Positions 58,113-64,000 of a stretch of 64,000 bases of DNA are shown one piece after another. Positions within the stretch are counted from its first letter, which is position 1, and the number at the start of each line of letters is the position of its first letter. Source of the DNA: Paenibacillus paeoniae (GTDB taxonomy: Bacteria; Bacillota; Bacilli; Paenibacillales; Paenibacillaceae); contig NZ_QUBQ01000008.1 of the NCBI RefSeq assembly GCF_003388735.1, positions 62,001 to 126,000 on the forward strand. The letters run 5' to 3'. The translations under genes and the position numbers were made by a program. The notes below the pieces were generated by a model. That model saw only the letters and a list, made by a program, of their open reading frames with translations, was not told the origin of the DNA and searched no databases.

Positions 58113-59894
58113 ATGAACAGCTTTCGTACGAGATTAACGTTTATCATGATATCGATGATTGCTATATCCGTCTTCGCGGCGGGCATGCTCATGATGAAGA
58201 CGTTTAAAGAGAATCATATTAATGCGCTTGAAGATAATATGGTTCGGCAAATGAAGGTCATCGCAGCGAAGATGGACTGGCATAAGGGCGATGATCTGGG
58301 AGCTATGACATCGTATTATACAAAAGAAGCGAAGGAACTGAAGACGTATACGGATGCAAGGGTCACATTCATCCGCAGTGACGGCGTTGTCGTCGGCGAT
58401 TCGGATTATGATGCCACGAAGATGGACAACCATCTGGATCGCGAAGAGGTGCAGAACGCTTTTAAGAAGGGAATAGGCCGTGCAGTCCGTCCCAGCGAAA
58501 CGATGCGTCAGAATATGATTTATGTCGCCATTCCTGTTGAAATCAATAAAGGCCAGGAACCCTACGTTCTGCGGCTGGCTATGAGCTTGCAGGAAGTCGA
58601 TCAAAGCATTGGAAGATTGACGATGGTGCTTATCGGCGGTCTGCTTATCTTGTTCGTCGTCGCGGCATTGATCAGCTATCGGATCGCGCAGAGCCTTACA
58701 GGACCGCTGGAACAAATCACCAAAGTAGCGAAGCGGATTAAAAATATGGATTACCGAGCGCGGGTGAAGGTCAGGAAGCAGGATGAGATTGGCGAGCTTG
58801 GCACAGCCATTAACGCGATGGCAGACAGCTTGCAAGTGCAGATGACTCGTATCAAGCAGAATGAAAGCCAATTGGAGAGCGTCCTGGCGAATATGATTAA
58901 CGGGGTCGTCATGATCGATTCGAAGGGTCAAATTCTGCTCATGAACCGCAGGGCAGAGGAAGTGCTCGGCTTCTCCGCCAGGGAGCTGGTGGGCAGACAC
59001 TTTACAGAAGCGAAGCAACAGTACGAATTGGCACAGATTATCCAGGAGGCGCTGGATACGCGCAGACATCTGCGTGAGGAGATCACCTTTTACTTCCCGG
59101 AGGAGAGACTGCTGGAGCTCAATCTGGTTCCGATCAGCCAGAGCGGTCCAGGCGAATTCGGCGGCGTCCTGCTCGTCCTGCAGGACGTATCGGCGATTCG
59201 CAGGCTGGAGCGGATGAGAAGCGAGTTTGTCGCTAACGTGTCTCATGAGCTGAAGACGCCAATTGCGGCGGTGAAGGGCTTTGCGGAGACGCTGCTAGGC
59301 GGCGCGGTGAAGGATGAGGAGACGGCGAAGTCCTTCCTGCAAATCATATTCGACGAGAGCGAGCGGCTTAACCGATTGATCGGGGACATCCTAGAGCTGT
59401 CGAAGATTGAATCACGACGTGTTCCGCTTTATTTCTCTCCGGTTGAGATGGAGAGTTTCGTCAGCAATACGTTCACCCTGCTGGAGCCGGAAGCGCGGCG
59501 CAAGCAAATTCAACTGAGCCATAGTATTGAAACAGGTCTATATGTCGAAGCGGACGAGGATCGCCTTCGTCAAATCATGATGAACCTGCTCTCCAATGGC
59601 ATCAACTACACACCGGAAGGCGGGCGAGTGAGCGTCTCCGTACATGCGTCGGACCAGGATCATATTCGTATTCAAATTACGGATACCGGAATCGGCATTC
59701 CGAAGAAGGATTTGCCGCGGATATTCGAGCGCTTCTACCGTGTCGACAAAGCGAGGTCGCGCAGCTCAGGCGGCACCGGTCTTGGCTTGTCCATCGTGAA
59801 GCATCTTGTCGAGCTGCACAAAGGAACATTATCCGTAACAAGCACAGTTGGCGTAGGGACTACGTTCACGATAGAATTGCCAGTGATTCAATAA
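58113..59894 (+). CDS. PhoR-type membrane sensor histidine kinase
   Basis: 593 residues. Two membrane helices (about 9-29 and 170-191) flank an extracellular sensor; then HAMP (about 193-245, GPLEQITKVAKRIKNMDYRA), PAS (about 250-350), HisKA with FVANVSHELKTPIAAVKGF (H about 377), and HATPase_c (N box MMNLLSNGINYTPEGG, ITDTGIGIPKKDLPRIF, GTGLGLSIVKHLVELHKG). The plan is that of PhoR/PnpS of Bacilli. The cognate regulator follows 103 bp downstream, so the gene order is kinase first. Confidence 0.88.
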   Translation: MNSFRTRLTFIMISMIAISVFAAGMLMMKTFKENHINALEDNMVRQMKVIAAKMDWHKGDDLGAMTSYYTKEAKELKTYTDARVTFIRSDGVVVGDSDYDATKMDNHLDREEVQNAFKKGIGRAVRPSETMRQNMIYVAIPVEINKGQEPYVLRLAMSLQEVDQSIGRLTMVLIGGLLILFVVAALISYRIAQSLTGPLEQITKVAKRIKNMDYRARVKVRKQDEIGELGTAINAMADSLQVQMTRIKQNESQLESVLANMINGVVMIDSKGQILLMNRRAEEVLGFSARELVGRHFTEAKQQYELAQIIQEALDTRRHLREEITFYFPEERLLELNLVPISQSGPGEFGGVLLVLQDVSAIRRLERMRSEFVANVSHELKTPIAAVKGFAETLLGGAVKDEETAKSFLQIIFDESERLNRLIGDILELSKIESRRVPLYFSPVEMESFVSNTFTLLEPEARRKQIQLSHSIETGLYVEADEDRLRQIMMNLLSNGINYTPEGGRVSVSVHASDQDHIRIQITDTGIGIPKKDLPRIFERFYRVDKARSRSSGGTGLGLSIVKHLVELHKGTLSVTSTVGVGTTFTIELPVIQ

Positions 59895-59897
59895 AAA

Positions 59898-59931
59898 GGT
59901 TTACCTATTCTTCATGAAACCATGGTAAACT
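59898..59931. promoter_or_regulatory. Inverted repeat in front of the response-regulator gene
   Basis: GGTTTACC and GGTAAAC(T) face each other 18 bp apart in the gap between the kinase and regulator genes. It could be an operator for autoregulation or a weak promoter; I saw no firm -35/-10 pair. Confidence 0.35.
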
Positions 59932-59997
59932 AAGGATGATTCATCTTGAAGCGAGGAAGACGGGCTCGGCGCCCGATTCCCAAGGTTGGAGGTCAAT

Positions 59998-60720
59998 ATG
60001 TCGCATAAAGTGCTAGTAATTGAAGACGAACCGACGCTCGCAAGGCTGTTGTCGTACAACTTGACGCAAGAGGGGTACGAGACGACCGTTATTGACCATG
60101 GCGGCGAGGGCTTGCAGACGGCGCTGCAGCGGAGCTTCGATCTTATTATTCTTGATATTATGCTGCCAGGCTTGAATGGATTCGAAGTGCTTAACCGACT
60201 TCGCCAGAATGGTGTACGCACGCCTGTTATTATTCTGACCGCTCGGAATGCGGAAGAAGAGGTCGTACAGGGGTTGAAGCATGGGGCAGATGACTATATT
60301 ACGAAGCCGTTCGGTGTAGCGGAGCTGCTTGCGCGCGTATCGGCCGTATTGAGACGTACGCAGCAGGATGACGCACCGCTGGTAGCGACGAACGAGAAAG
60401 TGATTACGGTTGGCGAATTGTCGATCTATCCGGAGAAGTACGAGGTCGTCGTAGGCGGTGAGCCGATACCGCTAAGACCCAAGGAATTCGAAGTGCTGCT
60501 TTATCTGGTGCAGCGCCCGGGGATGGTCATTACCCGTGACGACTTGATGAATGTCGTCTGGGGCTTTGATTACATCGGCGGACAGCGCACGGTTGACGTT
60601 CATGTCAGCTCACTGCGCAAGAAGCTGGAGCTCGGACAACAGTCTGTGCAGATCGAATCGATACGTGGCGTAGGCTATAAGCTGGTTATGCCGAAAAAGC
60701 TCGCAACCCCTAAAGGATAG
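59998..60720 (+). CDS. OmpR/PhoP-type response regulator
   Basis: About 240 residues from the ATG at 59998, with TTGGAGG upstream. The receiver has VIEDEP, D53 (LIILDIMLP) and K103 (YITKPFG). The output is a winged helix of the OmpR family, with IPLRPKEFEVLLYLVQRPG and RTVDVHVSSLRKKLE, ending IRGVGYKLV. It is the partner of the kinase upstream; phosphate starvation or cell-wall stress are the usual signals of this group. The terminator overlaps the last codons. Confidence 0.9.
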   Translation: MSHKVLVIEDEPTLARLLSYNLTQEGYETTVIDHGGEGLQTALQRSFDLIILDIMLPGLNGFEVLNRLRQNGVRTPVIILTARNAEEEVVQGLKHGADDYITKPFGVAELLARVSAVLRRTQQDDAPLVATNEKVITVGELSIYPEKYEVVVGGEPIPLRPKEFEVLLYLVQRPGMVITRDDLMNVVWGFDYIGGQRTVDVHVSSLRKKLELGQQSVQIESIRGVGYKLVMPKKLATPKG

Positions 60721-60737
60721 GGATGCGAGCTTTTTTT
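60694..60737 (+). terminator. Terminator overlapping the end of the regulator gene
   Basis: AAAAAGCTCGCA pairs with TGCGAGCTTTTT and is followed by more T. The left arm encodes part of the C-terminal tail. Confidence 0.8.
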
Positions 60738-60757
60738 GTGCGGAGACGACAGGGGGT

Positions 60758-61624
60758 TTAAGGCCGCTGCCAGGCGAGCATCTTCCGCTGGAATTGCTTC
60801 GGCGAGCAATCGTTGTATTTCTTGAACATCTTATAGAAATGCGCCATGTTCGGCATGCCGATCTTCTCTCCGACTTCGGAGATGCTGAGATCCTTGGTCA
60901 GCAATATGCGCTCTGCCCATTTCACTTTGCGATAATTGACGTATTCGGTGAAGGAGAGGCCGATCGTTTTTTTGAAATATTTCACGAAATAGTAATAGCT
61001 CATGTTCGCGATTTTGCACACTTCCTCGACCTGTATCCGATCGTTAAGATGGTTCTCCACATAATCAAGCACAGGTTTCAACCGAATCTTCTCAAAATTA
61101 TCTTGCTCGACCAACATTTTGCGTGTATCGCCTCTTAGCAGCAACAGAAGGATCTGCTTGATCAGGATGCTGACGGCAAGCTCATATCCCGTGTCCTTGC
61201 GAGACACTTCCTTTAGAATGCCTTCCACACAAGCGGCCGTCTGCGTCTTGATCTCTTCATTTTCCCGAAAAATATAATTGGCTTTGCTGAGCGGAGTATG
61301 TGTCTCCGAGAAATATCTCATGTATGGAATGGAGCTATGATCAAAAAACTGCTCCAGATCGAATTGGAGTACAATGTAATCCAGCACTTTGCTGCTGCGG
61401 TCGCGGTGAAGCTCGGAGTCGCCAATAATGATCACTTCTCCGGGACCCAGATGGTAGCTGTCCTCTTCTAAGTAGACGTCGAGATGGCCCTCCATAATGA
61501 GCAGTAGTTCGAGCTGCTTATGGTAATGCCAATTCGTAAAGCCCCCTTCATCTCTCAATGTACGGAAAGTGCGAATCGACAGCAGCGGATTCTCGTATAC
61601 GACTTTTTCGTTGATTGCCTCCAT
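60758..61624 (-). CDS. AraC-family regulator with cupin sensor domain
   Basis: 288 residues. The N-terminal cupin (about 25-105) has FTNWHYHKQLELLLIMEGH and LGPGEVIIIGDSELHRD, a possible metal or sugar pocket. The C-terminal AraC domain has two helix-turn-helix units, VEEVCKIANMSYYYFVKYF and SEVGEKIGMPNMAHFYKMF, ending SPKQFQRK. Targets are not evident; the nearest genes are the PhoR/PhoP pair and the ThrE-type exporter, which starts only 16 bp away on the same strand upstream. Confidence 0.86.
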   Translation of the reverse strand: MEAINEKVVYENPLLSIRTFRTLRDEGGFTNWHYHKQLELLLIMEGHLDVYLEEDSYHLGPGEVIIIGDSELHRDRSSKVLDYIVLQFDLEQFFDHSSIPYMRYFSETHTPLSKANYIFRENEEIKTQTAACVEGILKEVSRKDTGYELAVSILIKQILLLLLRGDTRKMLVEQDNFEKIRLKPVLDYVENHLNDRIQVEEVCKIANMSYYYFVKYFKKTIGLSFTEYVNYRKVKWAERILLTKDLSISEVGEKIGMPNMAHFYKMFKKYNDCSPKQFQRKMLAWQRP

Positions 61625-61639
61625 CTAATCGGGTACCCC

Positions 61640-62071
61640 CTAACGTTCTGATCTGCGAATAATTTGATTAATCACTTCAGAGAATACAAGTCCGATCGCA
61701 ATTGCGCCGGATATCATAAAGGCCTTCACCGCTAGCTGCACAGCCGTATCGTATTGATCCTCGACGACATTGCGCATGGCGTCATAAGCGAGTCCGCCGG
61801 GAACGAGCGGAATAATGCCGGATACGCTGAAGAGAATGATCGGCGTCTTATTCAGCTTCGAGAACCACTGGCTGAGTACGGTCACAAGAAAAGCGGCAAT
61901 TAGCGTAGCGGGTATCGCATCCAGATTCAGCTCGATTCCGACGATATAGACGATCCACCCGGCCATGCCCACAGCCCCGCAATGCGGCAGTAATCGCCTT
62001 GGCACATTGAATACAAAACCGAATGCAGCCGAAGCGATAAAGCTTGTTATGATTTGGGCAACGATGTACAT
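61640..62071 (-). CDS. ThrE-type exporter small subunit (YjjB-like)
   Basis: 143 residues with four or five membrane helices. The conserved segment SVSGIIPLVPGGLAYDAMRN matches the C-terminal half of threonine/serine exporters, and NVPRRLLPHCGAVGMAGW is typical of YjjB. Together with the YjjP-like gene upstream it should form a two-part amino or dicarboxylic acid exporter (YjjPB exports succinate in E. coli). Its partner gene carries a probable frameshift. Confidence 0.85.
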   Translation of the reverse strand: MYIVAQIITSFIASAAFGFVFNVPRRLLPHCGAVGMAGWIVYIVGIELNLDAIPATLIAAFLVTVLSQWFSKLNKTPIILFSVSGIIPLVPGGLAYDAMRNVVEDQYDTAVQLAVKAFMISGAIAIGLVFSEVINQIIRRSER

Positions 62072-62101
62072 GAGCTCCTAGCTCCCTTGAGAAATTCTAG
62101 A

Positions 62102-62174
62102 TTAATTAAAGGTTAAGACGGTAGCAATTCCGGCTCCAATCGCAAACGCCGTCAGGAACGCTTCTGCGCCTTCG
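62102..62174 (-). pseudogene. Out-of-frame 3' end of the yjjP-like gene
   Basis: In the -1 frame relative to the gene at 62152-62901, the minus strand reads IEGAEAFLTAFAIGAGIATV and ends in a TAA at 62102. That is the normal last membrane helix of YjjP-type proteins. The frame has no start or ribosome site of its own. If joined to the upstream part it restores a protein of about 266 residues ending 30 bp before the YjjB start. Confidence 0.7.
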
Positions 62175-62901
62175 ATAAGCCGGATACGAGGTGGCCCGCC
62201 ATCAGATCGCGGACGGCATTCGTAATATGCAAACCCGGAACGAGCGGCATAACCGAGCCAATGATGATCTTGTCCAAATCTGCTCCCAGTCCGAAATGGA
62301 CGACGAGGGAAGCCGATGCGCCGATCATGATTGCAGTCAAGAACTCGGCGAAAAATTTAATCGGAACGAAATGATGAATGATCAGAAAAAATAAGTACCC
62401 TAGCCCCCCAATTAGCGCTACAGGCAGGAAGTCATACCAACTGCCTTGGAACATAATCAGGAAGCAGCCGCTCGCAATCGATGCAGCAATGACTTTGTAT
62501 ACGTTCCGATAGGCATGCGGTGTCCGGTCAAGATCCTCAAGCAGGCGGAAGGCCTCTTCGACAGGCAGGTTGCCGCCGCTGATGCGTCTGGAGATATCGT
62601 TCACCATCGATACTTTCAGCAGGTTGTTGTTCCGCTCCGAGATGCGATAGAGCCTTGTCACATTCGAAGCGCCGTCAACGGCGAAGATAAGTCCTGTAGG
62701 CGTCACAAAGCTATGCGAGCTTTCGACGCCGTAGGCTGCGGCGATCCGCACCATCGTATCTTCCACACGATATGTCTCTCCGCCGTTCTGCAGGATGATT
62801 TTTCCGGCAAGCAGGCAGGTTTGGGTGATGAGATTGATTTGGGACTGGGATAGTCCCGCGTTTAAGCTATCGTTCTCGATAGGAATCGGATGATCCGACA
62901 T
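62152..62901 (-). CDS. ThrE-type exporter large subunit (YjjP-like), frameshifted at the end
   Basis: 249 residues as it reads now. The N-terminal soluble part has LAGKIILQNGGETYRVEDTM and TPTGLIFAVDG, the mark of the ThrE/YjjP family (putative hydrolase-like domain). Several membrane helices follow, with GSVMPLVPGLHITNAVRDLM. The last ten residues (LSKAQKRS) are out of character; the expected terminal helix lies in the next frame just downstream. A missing base near 62175, real or a sequencing error, explains this. Loss of the last helix could impair export. Confidence 0.85.
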   Translation of the reverse strand: MSDHPIPIENDSLNAGLSQSQINLITQTCLLAGKIILQNGGETYRVEDTMVRIAAAYGVESSHSFVTPTGLIFAVDGASNVTRLYRISERNNNLLKVSMVNDISRRISGGNLPVEEAFRLLEDLDRTPHAYRNVYKVIAASIASGCFLIMFQGSWYDFLPVALIGGLGYLFFLIIHHFVPIKFFAEFLTAIMIGASASLVVHFGLGADLDKIIIGSVMPLVPGLHITNAVRDLMAGHLVSGLSKAQKRS

Positions 62902-62943
62902 GATTATCAGTCCTCTAATTGGTGTTCATGTTCGCCGAAGCGA

Positions 62944-64000
62944 TCACTTGGAGGTCCGTGCATGGAATTCCGCACGGATGCGAGCGAGCAGCTCAGGGTT
63001 GGCCGCTACGTCGTATGCGGTACCTGCAAGCATTTTCGCTCCGAAAATCATTCCGTCCAGCGCCCGTTCGGTCATCGCTGCATCACGGAACGCCTCGGTA
63101 TGAAGCATGTATCGCTCATCCACTACTTTCACGTAGGGATGAATAGCCGGACAGCGGACCGAGACGTTGCCCAGATCCAAAGAACCGTTGTCCTTGCCGG
63201 ATTCGATCTCTTCCGGCCTAATGCCAGCTTCCATCAAATTGGCGTTGAACTGGCTTGATAAGGTCTCATTCGTGAGCAGCTCGTCATAAGAGAACTCATA
63301 GTTGCTTACCTTAAGCGTAGCGCCTGTCGCCAGTGCTGCGCCTTCTGCAATTCGCAGAACCTTGGCCCTCAGTTCGTTCGTATACGAGCGGGTCGCGGAG
63401 CGTACATAGAACTTGGCAGAGGCGTAGTCTGGAATAATATTAGGCGCCTTGCCTCCATTGTCGATAATGCCGTGGATCCGTGCATCACTTCGGGTCTGCT
63501 GGCGAATTGCATTGACATTGTGGAACAGCGACAGGACCGCATCCAGCGCATTGACGCCTTCATGCGGGCTGGCTGCGGCATGTGCCGCAACGCCTGTATA
63601 TTCGAATTGAATCGCATCCAGTGCCAGCGATTCGCCAGAACGCTCGTATGAATGGTACGGATGGGCCATCAAGGCGATATCGCAGTCGTCGAACAGTCCG
63701 GCTTCCGCCATAGGTACTTTGGCGCCTTTGGTCTCTTCTGCCGGCGTGCCGTATACGCGAATTTTCCCGCCTAGCTCCATAATGACGGACTTCAGGCCAA
63801 CTGCTGCAATCATACTCATGGAACAAATGAGATGATGTCCGCAGGCATGCCCAATTTCCGGCAAGGCGTCGTATTCGCACAGGAAGGCAATGGTCGGTCC
63901 TTCTTTGCCAGAGTCGTATTCTCCGATAAAGGCGGTTGGAATGCCAAGCGTTCCACGCTCGACTTTAAAGCCTTGCCGCTCCAGCTCTTCGCTTAATAAG
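62944..64000 (-). CDS. M20-family amidohydrolase, partial (start beyond right edge)
   Basis: About 352 codons are inside the window, in frame up to the last base, so the start lies to the right. Metal ligands appear in CEYDALPEIGHACGHH and the general-base region TPAEETKGAKVPMAEAG. The dimerisation lid has YTGVAAHAAASPHEGVNALDA and NIIPDYASAKFYVRS. This is the AbgB/aminoacylase subgroup, which cleaves amides such as p-aminobenzoyl-glutamate or N-acyl amino acids in the cytosol. It precedes the YjjP/YjjB exporter on the same strand with a gap of about 40 bp, so export of a hydrolysis product is conceivable. Confidence 0.88.
   Translation of the reverse strand, partial: LLSEELERQGFKVERGTLGIPTAFIGEYDSGKEGPTIAFLCEYDALPEIGHACGHHLICSMSMIAAVGLKSVIMELGGKIRVYGTPAEETKGAKVPMAEAGLFDDCDIALMAHPYHSYERSGESLALDAIQFEYTGVAAHAAASPHEGVNALDAVLSLFHNVNAIRQQTRSDARIHGIIDNGGKAPNIIPDYASAKFYVRSATRSYTNELRAKVLRIAEGAALATGATLKVSNYEFSYDELLTNETLSSQFNANLMEAGIRPEEIESGKDNGSLDLGNVSVRCPAIHPYVKVVDERYMLHTEAFRDAAMTERALDGMIFGAKMLAGTAYDVAANPELLARIRAEFHARTSK

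Noticed and set aside
58134..59246. 370-codon minus-strand frame opposite the PhoR-type kinase
   Set aside because: It is a shadow of a clear kinase gene, rich in His, Arg and Gln, without a ribosome site.
1..64000. rRNA, tRNA, insertion sequence or replication origin
   Set aside because: I looked for conserved rRNA and tRNA segments, transposase motifs and DnaA-box clusters and saw none. A dedicated covariance or profile search would be more reliable than reading.

Overview
The window looks like chromosome from an endospore-forming Gram-positive rod, most probably of the Paenibacillus/Cohnella group. The grounds are gerE, a YhcN/YlaJ spore lipoprotein and a YtvI-type protein; lipoproteins with strong GGAGG ribosome sites; LplB/YtcP-type sugar permeases paired with YesM/YesN two-component systems; a FapR-type operator, a LexA/DinR box and a TPP riboswitch of Firmicutes style. 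No rRNA, tRNA, transposase or CRISPR array was found.

Layout. (1) 1-4.1 kb is accessory and prophage-like: a leftward run of very small genes with repeated hairpins between them, then a ribbon-helix-helix repressor, a LexA-box YolD gene and two divergent small HTH regulators. No integrase or structural phage gene is visible. (2) 4.4-14.1 kb: a small membrane protein, two HD-GYP cyclic-di-GMP hydrolases (one behind a sigma-D-like promoter), and molybdopterin genes (moeB and a moaD-moaE fusion leftward, moaA rightward). A YunD-like phosphoesterase, a YfkAB-type radical SAM protein and a YtvI-type membrane protein follow. (3) 14.1-20.2 kb: a TPP-riboswitch thiamine operon, thiC-thiF-thiES-thiG-thiO, closed by a long bidirectional terminator shared with a convergent, FapR-controlled fabH. 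(4) 21.4-28.8 kb: a spore lipoprotein, a 1269-residue protein with two glycosyltransferase-C modules, a polyprenyl-phosphate GT2, GtrA, a class D sortase and gerE behind a sigma-K-like promoter. This could be a late-sporulation envelope glycosylation cluster. (5) 29-39 kb: a retropepsin-like protein pair, then a sugar ABC importer (two permeases, two binding lipoproteins) with its YesN/YesM pair. (6) 39-54.7 kb: a catalase with a forespore-type promoter, a TPR protein, an orphan Spo0B-type kinase, a SWIM/SNF2 pair, a second binding protein with YesM/YesN but no permeases, and a GH3 N-acetylhexosaminidase. (7) 54.7-55.85 kb: a gene-free repeat zone with a 51-bp tandem repeat between two copies of one terminator, plus a 43-bp repeat family. 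(8) 55.85-64 kb: a double-HD protein, a BASS transporter, a PhoR/PhoP-type pair in kinase-first order, an AraC regulator, a ThrE-type YjjB/YjjP exporter with a frameshifted yjjP, and an M20 amidohydrolase running off the right edge.

The points most worth a second look are: both sulfur-carrier proteins (MoaD and ThiS) fused to partner enzymes; the double GT-C protein in a sporulation/sortase setting; the hairpins that can pair with ribosome sites in the small-gene operon; the tandem repeat framed by duplicated terminators; and two probable frameshifts (about 1004 and about 62175). All functional calls rest on reading motifs and context; no database search was possible.
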